A DNA stretch of 64,000 nt from JABDII01 sp963815325 (lineage in GTDB: Bacteria > Gemmatimonadota > Gemmatimonadetes > Gemmatimonadales > GWC2-71-9): positions 62,001-126,000 of the forward strand of contig CAWFGG010000010.1 of assembly GCA_963815325.1 (NCBI GenBank), in the 5' to 3' direction. The notes beneath the pieces were generated by a model. That model saw only the letters and a program-made list of their open reading frames with translations, did not search any database and had not been told where the DNA came from. The position numbers and the translations under genes are program-made. Shown here in pieces: positions 9,046 to 16,962 of the stretch; position 1 is the first letter of the stretch, and every line of letters begins with the position of its first letter.

Positions 9046-9837
9046 ATGATGAAACGAATGCTGCTCATGGTGGCGCTCATCGCCGTGGCGGCGTGCGGCC
9101 GAGCCGACAAAGATAGCGACATGGCGCTGGCCGATAGCCTGAGCCGGGATCTGGAGCTGGCTCCGGTCGATACCACCGCCCAGTTGGCCGATGTCCCAAC
9201 CGAGACTCCTGCCGCCCAGCCGGCGCCCGCGCCGAAGCGGAAGGCCGTCACTCCGACGCCCTCTCCGACGCCGCCGCCGGCCCGAGAGCCCGCGCCGGCC
9301 CCGACGCGCTCAGCCGCGACCATCCCGGCCGGCGCGGTGGTCAACGCCACGGCGATCGATACCCTCACGTCCCGGACCCATAAGCCCGGCTACGTGTTCG
9401 TGGCTCGGACGTCGAACGATCTCAAGGACGAGCGAGGCCGAATCGTGGTGCCGGCCGGCGCCGAGATCAGCTTCACGGTCAAGGCCATCGCACCGTCGGA
9501 AAACAAGGGCGATAGCGCCGGCGTGTTGGTGCTCGAGCCGACGCAGTTGATGTTCGACGGCCGGGCCTACACCGTGCATGGGAGCGTCGACTACGTGGAG
9601 AAGTACCTCAAGGGTCGGGGCGTCCAGGCGGGTGACGTCGTCAAGGTCGGCGCGGGTACGGCCATCGGGGCTGTGGCCGGACGCATAATCGGGGGCAAGA
9701 AGGGCACCGTCATCGGTGGCGCCGTGGGAGCCGCCGCAGGCACCGCCCGCGCTCTTGAGACGTACGACCGCGACGTGGTGGTGCCGCCAGGCGCGGCAAT
9801 CACCGTGACCCTGACCTCGGACGTGGTGGTGAACTAA
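9046..9837 (+). CDS. Lipoprotein with proline-rich linker and glycine-zipper segment
   Basis: The 263-residue protein opens with a lipoprotein signal (MMKRMLLMVALIAVAAC, Cys17). It continues with an acidic stretch, a Pro/Ala/Thr-rich linker (about residues 48-90) and a folded domain (95-190) containing VVPAGAEISFTV and GKGDSAG-like strands. A glycine-zipper helix follows, GAGTAIGAVAGRIIGG with repeated GxxxG spacing, a pattern seen in small outer-membrane lipoproteins that insert into or span membranes. The ATG at 9046 is preceded by GGAGG at 6 bases and is preferred over the ATG at 9034. Function unknown; cell-envelope role inferred. It is followed by a strong hairpin terminator. Confidence 0.8.
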   Translation: MMKRMLLMVALIAVAACGRADKDSDMALADSLSRDLELAPVDTTAQLADVPTETPAAQPAPAPKRKAVTPTPSPTPPPAREPAPAPTRSAATIPAGAVVNATAIDTLTSRTHKPGYVFVARTSNDLKDERGRIVVPAGAEISFTVKAIAPSENKGDSAGVLVLEPTQLMFDGRAYTVHGSVDYVEKYLKGRGVQAGDVVKVGAGTAIGAVAGRIIGGKKGTVIGGAVGAAAGTARALETYDRDVVVPPGAAITVTLTSDVVVN

Positions 9838-10020
9838 ATAGTGGGGTGTGGGAGTGTAGGATGTAGGAAGTAGGCCACAAACCCCGGAGCGGTAGAAGAA
9901 GGGGCAGGACGCGAGCCGTCCTGCCCCTTCTTCGTTCCGTCTCCCGCTCCTGCCACCCACTCACCGACCTCCTCTCTCCTCCGTCCTACCTTCCTACCTC
10001 CTACCTTCCTACCTCCTTGT
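9838..10020. repeat. Heptamer-type inverted tract around a terminator
   Basis: Between the convergent lipoprotein and ggt genes, the left side carries TAGGATG/TAGGAAG units in the + sense (9855-9875). The right side carries CCTACCTT and CCTACCTC units (9986-10018), which read as AGGTAGG on the minus strand. The arms are complementary over an irregular stretch and enclose the perfect hairpin at 9895-9933. The arrangement mirrors the tract at 7127-7240. Confidence 0.75.
9895..9933. terminator. Perfect 16-bp hairpin, bidirectional terminator candidate
   Basis: GAAGAAGGGGCAGGAC (9895-9910) pairs exactly with GTCCTGCCCCTTCTTC (9918-9933) across a 7-base loop. The 3' arm ends in a short pyrimidine-rich run in the + sense, and the 5' arm gives the same in the minus sense. 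Position midway between two convergent genes fits intrinsic termination of both. Confidence 0.85.
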
Positions 10021-11733
10021 TCAGTATCCCGCTCCCCCTCCGCCCAGTCTCGGATCACTCACCCCCTGCCAGCCTCGCGCCGTTCGGATGATGGCTTCGA
10101 CGTCCCCGGAGTAGCCCCCGATGGTTACCGCGTGGCCCATGCGCTCGAGCGCGGCGATGGTGCCTGGCGTGAACCCGTTGCGCTCGATCCGGGTGGAATC
10201 CGGCAGTCCCTGATGGTGGGTACGCGGTGCCGTGACCGCTTCCGACAGGGACATCCCGTGATCGATCACGTTAGAGATCACATGGTACACCATGGTGATG
10301 ATGCGCGGGCCCCCGGGCGTGCCAACCACCATGAAGAGCTCGCCGTCGGGATCGAGCACGATGCTCGGTGTCATGGCGGAGAGCATCCGCTTGCCCGGCA
10401 TGATCGCGTTGGCTTCGCCCTGGACCAGACCGAACATGTTGGGGCGGCCCGGGGCCGTCGCAAAGTCGTCCATCTCGTCGTTCAAGAGAAAGCCGGCCCC
10501 CGTTACCGTGACGGCGCTGCCGTAGCTGTTGTTGAGCGTCGTGGTACAGCTCACCGCATTGCCGTCGGCATCGACCACTGAGTAGTGGGTCGTGCTCTCG
10601 CCCGTTCGAAGCGACGGATCGAACTTTCCCGTGGGCGTCGCGCGACGCGGCACAATCTCGGCACGCAGCGACGCCGCATAGGATTTTGAGAGGAGACGCT
10701 CGAGCGGCATCTCGACGAAATCCGGATCGCCCAAATACGTGTTGCGATCGGTAAATGCCCGGCGCATCGCCTCGGTTTCGAGATGGACGAGCTCGGGAGA
10801 TCCGAAGGGAGGCAGCCGCTCATATCCCTCCAGGATGTTGAGAATCTGGCCCAGCGTCACCCCGCCCGAGGAGGCCGGCGGCATGGAATAGATGGTATGG
10901 CCGCGGTACGTGATCCGAACCGGTTCGCGCCAAATCGCGCGGTAGCCGGCCAGGTCCTCATGCGTGATGAGGCCGCCCCCGCGCCGCATTTCCTCGACGA
11001 TCAGGTCCGCCACCCGCCCCCGATAAAAGCCGTCGTGGCCACGCGCGCGGATGTCCTCCAACGTGCGGGCCAAGTCCGGCTGCCGAAATCTCATCCCGCG
11101 AGGCGGTGCGCGGCCATCGGGCAGGAACGCCAGTCGCGAGCTGGGAAACAAGAACAGCCGGTCTCGGTTGGAGTCGATCGAATGGCTGCGGAAGCTGTCG
11201 ATCTCGAACCCGCCGGCCGCGAGCTCGATGGCCGGTGCGATGACCTGGCTGAACGGCAACTGCCCATAGGCGCGATGTGCCTCCACCATGCCCGCCACCG
11301 AGCCCGGCACCCCCGCCGCGAGATGGCCGGTGATGCTCAGGTCCGTGGGGTCGCCGTCCTGATCGAGGTACATGTCCCGCGTGGCCGCGAGCGGGGCGGT
11401 CTCGCGATAGTCGAGCGCCCGCACCGTCCCGTCGGCCATCCGGATTACCATGAACCCTCCGCCGCCCAGGTTGCCGGCCGAGGGATGGGCCACCGCCAGC
11501 GCGAGGCCCACGGCCACGGCGGCATCCACCGCGTTGCCGCCGGCCGCGAGAATGTCGCGGCCCACCGCACTCGCGATCGGGCTGCCCGACACCACCATGC
11601 CACGGGGCGCGTCCGTGACCCGGGCCGTGCCCGCCAGGGGCCACGCCCGATCGACCCCGGTCGAGAGCGGGGCGGCACAGGCGGTCGCGAGGAGAAGGAC
11701 CAAAGAGAAGCGAGCGATCGAAGGGAGGTGCAC
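10021..11733 (-). CDS. ggt: Gamma-glutamyltransferase
   Basis: Ggt hydrolyses or transfers the gamma-glutamyl group of glutathione and related compounds outside the cytoplasm. The 570-residue protein has a signal peptide with a possible lipobox (LLATAC, Cys19), so it may be membrane-anchored in the periplasm. The large-subunit signature GNLGGGGFMVIR is at 88-98. Self-cleavage is expected before Thr381 in the motif ESTTHYSVVD, making Thr381 the catalytic nucleophile of the small subunit. Downstream GAGFLLNDEMDDF and the glycine-rich GTPGGPRIITM substrate-pocket motif are present. Length is normal. It is divergent from murQ; 117 bp separate the starts. Confidence 0.95.
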   Translation of the reverse strand: MHLPSIARFSLVLLLATACAAPLSTGVDRAWPLAGTARVTDAPRGMVVSGSPIASAVGRDILAAGGNAVDAAVAVGLALAVAHPSAGNLGGGGFMVIRMADGTVRALDYRETAPLAATRDMYLDQDGDPTDLSITGHLAAGVPGSVAGMVEAHRAYGQLPFSQVIAPAIELAAGGFEIDSFRSHSIDSNRDRLFLFPSSRLAFLPDGRAPPRGMRFRQPDLARTLEDIRARGHDGFYRGRVADLIVEEMRRGGGLITHEDLAGYRAIWREPVRITYRGHTIYSMPPASSGGVTLGQILNILEGYERLPPFGSPELVHLETEAMRRAFTDRNTYLGDPDFVEMPLERLLSKSYAASLRAEIVPRRATPTGKFDPSLRTGESTTHYSVVDADGNAVSCTTTLNNSYGSAVTVTGAGFLLNDEMDDFATAPGRPNMFGLVQGEANAIMPGKRMLSAMTPSIVLDPDGELFMVVGTPGGPRIITMVYHVISNVIDHGMSLSEAVTAPRTHHQGLPDSTRIERNGFTPGTIAALERMGHAVTIGGYSGDVEAIIRTARGWQGVSDPRLGGGGAGY

Positions 11734-11850
11734 GGCGCTCTCCGCCTTGAGTACGGGGTACGGTTGCGCGAGAATGCGAGAGGTTGATCCTGGCGTCCAA
11801 CGCCGTCTAATTTAGCCCACCCTCACGGAGATGGCCTCTCCTCACCAACT

Positions 11851-12786
11851 GTGACAGAAGCTAACCACGATCCGCGACTGACCGAGCGCCGGAATCCTCG
11901 CACGCCTGGGATCGATACCGCGTCCCCGCTCGAAATCGTCGACCTGATTGCCGCCGAGGACGCCACCGTGCCCGGCATCGTCGCGGCGGCGCGCCAAGAA
12001 CTGGCGCGGGCCATCGAGTCGATCGAAACGTCATTCCGGAGCGGCGGCCGGCTCGTCTACCTCGGCGCGGGCACCAGCGGGAGGCTCGGCGTGCTCGACG
12101 CCGCGGAGTGTCCGCCGACGTTCGGTACCGACCCGGCAATGGTGCTGGGAGTGATTGCCGGCGGCCCACCGGCCCTGGTGCGATCGGCCGAAGGCGCGGA
12201 AGACGATCGAGCGGCCGGCCGCTCCGCGATGGACGAACGGCAGGTGTCGGCGCGGGACACGGTGGTTGGCATCGCGGCCAGCGGCACGACGCCCTATGTC
12301 GGCGCGGGGCTCGCGCGCGCCAAGGAACTCGGCGCGACGACCATCCTCGTCACGTCGAGCGCCGCACCTGACGCCGTCGCGCGGACCTGCGATCTCATCA
12401 TCCCGATTCCCGTCGGCCCGGAAGTGGTAACGGGCTCCACCCGGATGAAGGCGGGCACGGCGACCAAGCTGGTGCTCAACACGCTGAGCACCGGTGCCAT
12501 GATCCGCCTGGGCAAGGTCTATGGCAACCTGATGGTCGACCTCCAGGCCTGGAGCGGCAAGCTGATCGATCGCGGCGAGCGCATCGTCATGGAGACGACC
12601 GGGGTGGATCGGGCCGCCGCGCGGCAGGCGATCGAGGCCGCCGGCGGGAGCGTCAAGACGGCGATTGTCATGGTGCGGCTCACGGTGGCCCGGGACGAGG
12701 CCGAGAGCCTGCTGGCCGCACACGATGGGCGGCTCCGACCGTTATTGGGCGATCCGCCTCCCGTTCGACCGGCGGCATTGCCGTGA
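11851..12786 (+). CDS. murQ: N-acetylmuramic acid 6-phosphate etherase MurQ
   Basis: MurQ cleaves the lactyl ether of MurNAc-6-phosphate to give GlcNAc-6-phosphate and lactate in the cytoplasm. The 311-residue protein starts at a GTG (11851), opens with the family's TERRNP motif and contains an SIS sugar-phosphate fold with LVYLGAGTSGRLGVLDAAEC. Further motifs include VVGIAASGTTPYV, GPEVVTGSTRMKAGTATK and LGKVYGNLMVDL. These match MurQ rather than the related glucokinase regulator, which is twice as long. It is the first gene of a four-gene operon and overlaps anmK by four bases (GTGA), which indicates translational coupling. Confidence 0.97.
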   Translation: MTEANHDPRLTERRNPRTPGIDTASPLEIVDLIAAEDATVPGIVAAARQELARAIESIETSFRSGGRLVYLGAGTSGRLGVLDAAECPPTFGTDPAMVLGVIAGGPPALVRSAEGAEDDRAAGRSAMDERQVSARDTVVGIAASGTTPYVGAGLARAKELGATTILVTSSAAPDAVARTCDLIIPIPVGPEVVTGSTRMKAGTATKLVLNTLSTGAMIRLGKVYGNLMVDLQAWSGKLIDRGERIVMETTGVDRAAARQAIEAAGGSVKTAIVMVRLTVARDEAESLLAAHDGRLRPLLGDPPPVRPAALP

Positions 12787-13901
12787 CCAGTCTCCCCACC
12801 TTCGCCGTCGGACTCATGTCGGGCACGTCGTTGGACGGCGTCGATGCCGCCCTGGTCAGGATCGCCGACACGACCGATGTGTCACTCGTGAACTTCAGAA
12901 GCCACCCGTACGATGATGCCGCCCGGGCTTCGCTCGAACGCGCCTTTTGCCAAGCCACGGCGCGCGAGCTGGCACACCTGCACGTGCAGACGGCGGAGTG
13001 GGCGGCCGACGCCGTCGAGGCACTGCTCGCCGACAGTGGGCGGACCGGGGCGGAACTCGGCTTCATTGCCTTTCACGGACAGACCATATGGCACGAGCCG
13101 CCCACGGTCAGCTGGCAGCTCGGCGAGCCCGCGGTGCTCGCGGAGCGATTCGGCACGACCGTGGTGCACAACTTCCGCGCGCGCGATGTTGCCGCCGGCG
13201 GCGAGGGTGCGCCCTTGGTGCCCGTCGCGGACGTGCTCTTGTTCGGCAGTGAGACCCATCCGCGCGTGTTGCTGAATATTGGAGGCATGGCCAATCTGAC
13301 GTTCGTTCCACGCCGCGGAATGACGGAGGGCGCATTCGCATTCGACACCGGACCCGGTATGGCGGTCATCGATGCCGCCTCACGGCTGGTGGACCCGAGC
13401 CTACCCTACGACCGGGACGCCATCCTAGCCAACCGAGGGGCCGTGCACGCCGCGGTGCTCGACGAGCTGCTGCTCGATCCCTACTTCGAGCGCCGACCGC
13501 CCAAGAGCACCGGACGCGAGCGCTTCGGCGCGGAGTACGTGGCGGCGCTCATCGAGCGCGTGCCGGGTCCGGACGCGGTGCGCACCGCGGTCGAGCTGAC
13601 GGCGCAGTCGATCGCTCGCGCCGTCGCGCGCTGGGTGCCGGATGCGGGTGAAGTGGTCGTGTCGGGAGGCGGATCGCGCCACCCGGTTCTCATGCAGCAG
13701 TTGGCGCACCACCTACGGCACGTGACCGGTCGTCCGATTACCATGCTGCGCTTCGACGATCTCTTCTTTACCGGCGACGCCAAGGAAGCCGTGGCGTTCG
13801 CCTTGCTTGGTTATCTCACGCTCGCGGGTGCGGCGGGGAACTTGCCGGCCGCGACTGGGGCCAAGGGCCGCCGCGTGCTGGGCGCGATCACTCCACGATG
13901 A
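12783..13901 (+). CDS. anmK: Anhydro-N-acetylmuramic acid kinase AnmK
   Basis: AnmK opens the 1,6-anhydro ring of anhydro-MurNAc and phosphorylates it at C6, supplying MurQ. The 372-residue protein starts at GTG 12783 inside the murQ stop. It shows the family N-terminus GLMSGTSLDGVDAALV (ATP-binding glycine loop), FIAFHGQTIWHEP, VLLNIGGMANLTF and the later phosphate-binding FDTGPGMAVIDA, all in order. VVSGGGSRHP near residue 300 belongs to the second actin-like half. Length and order are normal. It overlaps nagZ by four bases (ATGA). Confidence 0.97.
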   Translation: MTSLPTFAVGLMSGTSLDGVDAALVRIADTTDVSLVNFRSHPYDDAARASLERAFCQATARELAHLHVQTAEWAADAVEALLADSGRTGAELGFIAFHGQTIWHEPPTVSWQLGEPAVLAERFGTTVVHNFRARDVAAGGEGAPLVPVADVLLFGSETHPRVLLNIGGMANLTFVPRRGMTEGAFAFDTGPGMAVIDAASRLVDPSLPYDRDAILANRGAVHAAVLDELLLDPYFERRPPKSTGRERFGAEYVAALIERVPGPDAVRTAVELTAQSIARAVARWVPDAGEVVVSGGGSRHPVLMQQLAHHLRHVTGRPITMLRFDDLFFTGDAKEAVAFALLGYLTLAGAAGNLPAATGAKGRRVLGAITPR

Positions 13902-15316
13902 TTCCCGGCCGCCTCATCGTTCCCGCGCTCCGCTGGAGCTCCGCTACCGGCTTTGCCCATGAGCGCTCGACCATTGCCGAGGCGATTTCGCTCGGCGTGG
14001 GTGGTTTCATGGTCTTCGGCGGCACCGTGCCGGCAGTGCGTGCCTTGGTTCAGGAGCTGCGCGAGCGCGCCGGGCGCCGGCTCCTGATCGGCGCCGACCT
14101 CGAACGCGGCGCCGGGCAGCAGGTGGAAGGTCTCACGGAGCTCCCGCCGCCCGCGGCACTCGCGTCGCTCGGCAAACATGAGGTGTGCCGGTGGGCCGGC
14201 GCGCTCACCGCGGCGGAAGCCCGTTCCGTGGGCATCAACTGGGTCTTCGCGCCCGTCGGCGATCTCGACCTGGCCGCGGAAAACCCCATCGTGCAAACCC
14301 GCTCGTTTGGGCAGGATCCCCAGCGCGTGGCCGCCTGTGTCCGCGAGTGGATCGACGGGTGCCAAGGGGTCGGTGCGTTGGCCTGCATCAAACACTACCC
14401 GGGGCACGGCCGCACCCTGTCCGATTCGCACGACACGCTGCCGGTGGTGCCCGTCGATCTGGCGCATATGCGCACCGCGGACCTCGTGCCCTTCCGCGCT
14501 GCGGTGGAAGCCAATGTTGCCTCGGTCATGACCGCCCACGTGAGCTATCCCGCGATCGATCCGAGCGGGCGCGCCGCGACCTTCTCCAAATTGATTCTCG
14601 ACGGCCTCCGGCATGAGCTGGGCTTCGATGGGCTCATCGTAACCGATGCCCTCATCATGGAGGGTGCCTGTCGTGCCGAAGGCGAGGCCGGCGCAGCCGT
14701 CGAGGCCGTCCGCGCCGGGTGCGATCTCGTGTTGCACCCGCGCGACCTCTCCGCGGTGTCCAACGCCATTCATCAGGCGCAGTCGCGGGGTGAGATTCCC
14801 GAACGGCGGTTGCACGACGCCTATGCTCGCTACGAGCGTGCGCTCGAGCGGTCGGCGCGATCGGTTACGTCGCGGCCCGCGGGTCCGTTCAGCGACGTGC
14901 AGGACATGGCGGCCGCGATCCTCGAGCGGCCGATGCTGCGTGGCGCCCCGCCGGCGCTCACCGAGCCGCTCGAGCTCGTCGTGGTCGACGATGATGCCGA
15001 TGGGCCGGTGGAAGTCTCGCCCTGCGATGTGGTCGAAAAGTTCCTTCAGGCCGAGGGCATGAGAATAAAGCCGGGAGGCGATCGCGTCGTGCTCGCCTTC
15101 GCGGAGCCGCGGGGATGGAAAGGCCGAGCGGGGTTTGGCCCGGCCGCGCAGGAGGCACTCCGTGCTGCCGTGCCGGCCGCGGCCTTGGTGGTTCTCTTCG
15201 GACACCCCCGGCTCGCGGCGCACGTTCCGGAAGGTCCGCCCATCCTGCTCGCGTGGCATCGCCAGCGGCCGCTGCAGAAGGCCGTCGGCCGCTGGATCCG
15301 CGAGCGGGTTCGGTGA
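13898..15316 (+). CDS. nagZ: Beta-N-acetylhexosaminidase NagZ (GH3) with C-terminal extension
   Basis: NagZ removes GlcNAc from GlcNAc-anhydroMurNAc peptides in the cytoplasm. The protein has 472 residues. The GH3 barrel contains LIGADLERGAGQQV, the signature KHYPGHG, the DSHDTLP loop that carries the catalytic acid/base histidine, and the nucleophile Asp in IVTDALIMEG. E. coli NagZ ends near residue 340; here about 130 more residues follow (LELVVVDDDADGPVEV onward) and look like a small alpha/beta domain, as in GH3 enzymes with a C-terminal domain. No signal peptide is present, which agrees with a recycling role. Start and stop overlap both neighbours by four bases. Confidence 0.93.
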   Translation: MIPGRLIVPALRWSSATGFAHERSTIAEAISLGVGGFMVFGGTVPAVRALVQELRERAGRRLLIGADLERGAGQQVEGLTELPPPAALASLGKHEVCRWAGALTAAEARSVGINWVFAPVGDLDLAAENPIVQTRSFGQDPQRVAACVREWIDGCQGVGALACIKHYPGHGRTLSDSHDTLPVVPVDLAHMRTADLVPFRAAVEANVASVMTAHVSYPAIDPSGRAATFSKLILDGLRHELGFDGLIVTDALIMEGACRAEGEAGAAVEAVRAGCDLVLHPRDLSAVSNAIHQAQSRGEIPERRLHDAYARYERALERSARSVTSRPAGPFSDVQDMAAAILERPMLRGAPPALTEPLELVVVDDDADGPVEVSPCDVVEKFLQAEGMRIKPGGDRVVLAFAEPRGWKGRAGFGPAAQEALRAAVPAAALVVLFGHPRLAAHVPEGPPILLAWHRQRPLQKAVGRWIRERVR

Positions 15317-16938
15317 CGGTACTCGATTGGAGCGTGGTTGCCGCCTACCTGGGCGGCACGTTGTTCCTCGGGCTCTGGCTCGCCCGGCGCGGCACCAAGA
15401 GCATGGTCGATTTCTTCGTCGGTGGGCGGGCCATTCCCTGGTGGCTCGCGGCCACGTCCATGGCGGCGACGACCTTCAATGTCGATACCCCGCTGTATGT
15501 GGCGGGCGTGGTTGCCCGACGTGGTGTCGCCGGCAACTGGGAGTGGTGGAGCTTCGCCTTCGCGCACGTTCTCCTTGCCGTCCTGCTCAGCAAGCTCTGG
15601 CGACGGGCCAACGTGCTCACCGACATGGAGCTCACGGAACTCCGCTACGGCGGCAAGCCGGCAGCGGCACTCCGTGCGACCCGTGCATTCCTGTTTGCCG
15701 TCCCTTTCAATTGCCTCTCGATTGGCTACGGCATGTTGGCCATGCGCAAGGTCATGGTCGGATTGGGAGTGTTCGATCATTTGCCGAACCTCCCGGGCGA
15801 CGACCGTCTCTGGGCCATCATGCCGATTGTGCTCGTCGTCCTGATCTACACGGCCGCATCGGGGCTCTGGGGTGTAGTCGCGACCGATTTTCTCCAGTTC
15901 TTCCTGGCGCTGGGTGGCGCGCTGTTGGTCATGGGTTTCGCGCTGGTTGAGGTGGGAGGACTCGGAGGATTGACCGACAGCCTGCGCGCCATGGGCGAGG
16001 GCGAGAAACTCGCACTCATCCCCGTTGGTCAGGACGCATTGCTCCCGATCTCGACATTCGTAGGCTATCTGTGCATCCAGTGGTGGTCGTTTCGAAACGC
16101 GGATGGCGGCGGGATGTTCGTCCAACGGCTATCCGCGACGGCCAACGAACGTGAAGCGACCAAGGCGGCCCATGCCTTCAACATCCTGAATTACCTGATC
16201 CGAACCTGGCCCTGGGTCTTGGTGGGGTTGGCGGCGCTGGTCGTGCTTCCCGGTCTCGAGGATCCCGAGCTCGCCTATCCGCTCCTGATGGTCCGTTACC
16301 TCCCGGCCGGCGTGCTGGGTCTGGTACTGGCGAGCCTCGTGGCCGCGTTCATGTCTACGGTTTCCACGCAGGTCAATTGGGGTGCGAGCTATCTGGTCCA
16401 CGACCTCTATGCGCGATTCAGCGGCCAACGCGACGAGGCGAAGCTGATTCGGAAGGCGCGGCTGGCCACCGTCCTGCTCACCATCACCGCAGCTGCCATC
16501 TCCTTCTTCATGGACAGCGTGGGCACGGTGTTCCGGTTCGTGATCCTCATCGGCACCGGGCCGGGGACGGTCCTCCTCCTCAGATGGTTCTGGTGGCGGG
16601 TCAATGCGTGGACCGAGATATCGGCCATGGTTGCAGGGCTCGCGGTAGCAATCAGCTCGTTGTTCGTTACCCTGACGTTCGGGCAGCGACTCATGATCAC
16701 GACCTTCGGGTCCATGGCCGTTTGGATTCCGGTGATGTTCCTCACCCGGCCTGAGCCGGCCGAGGTGCTCGACCGGTTCTATGCCCGGGTACGGCCGGCC
16801 GGCGCCTGGGGGCCCGTCCGGACACGCACGGGCCTCACGGCGCTCGACGACCTCACCCGCGACGCCGGACGCTGGGTGGTGTGGGTGACCGTGATATTGG
16901 GTGGGACGCTGGCATTGGGCTGGCTGCTCCTGGGGTAG
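15313..16938 (+). CDS. Sodium:solute symporter (SSS family), likely muropeptide or amino-sugar importer
   Basis: The gene starts at GTG 15313, overlapping the nagZ stop, and encodes 541 residues with about 13 membrane segments. The N-terminal GGRAIPWWLAATSMAATTF is the SSS-family motif (the region that lines the Na+ site), and GVVATDFLQFFLALGGALLV is the matching conserved segment later on. Family substrates range from sugars and sialic acid to amino acids. Tight coupling to murQ, anmK and nagZ suggests it imports a peptidoglycan fragment such as anhydro-MurNAc or a GlcNAc-anhydroMurNAc compound, taking the place of AmpG. This is inference from context. Confidence 0.9.
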   Translation: MTVLDWSVVAAYLGGTLFLGLWLARRGTKSMVDFFVGGRAIPWWLAATSMAATTFNVDTPLYVAGVVARRGVAGNWEWWSFAFAHVLLAVLLSKLWRRANVLTDMELTELRYGGKPAAALRATRAFLFAVPFNCLSIGYGMLAMRKVMVGLGVFDHLPNLPGDDRLWAIMPIVLVVLIYTAASGLWGVVATDFLQFFLALGGALLVMGFALVEVGGLGGLTDSLRAMGEGEKLALIPVGQDALLPISTFVGYLCIQWWSFRNADGGGMFVQRLSATANEREATKAAHAFNILNYLIRTWPWVLVGLAALVVLPGLEDPELAYPLLMVRYLPAGVLGLVLASLVAAFMSTVSTQVNWGASYLVHDLYARFSGQRDEAKLIRKARLATVLLTITAAAISFFMDSVGTVFRFVILIGTGPGTVLLLRWFWWRVNAWTEISAMVAGLAVAISSLFVTLTFGQRLMITTFGSMAVWIPVMFLTRPEPAEVLDRFYARVRPAGAWGPVRTRTGLTALDDLTRDAGRWVVWVTVILGGTLALGWLLLG

Positions 16939-16962
16939 CCGGAGCTGCCGGACGCGCTCGGG

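Noticed and set aside
13811..15259. A 482-codon open frame antisense to nagZ
   Set aside because: It has no recognisable motifs, lies fully inside a gene with all NagZ signatures, and long antisense frames are expected in high-GC DNA with strong third-position bias.
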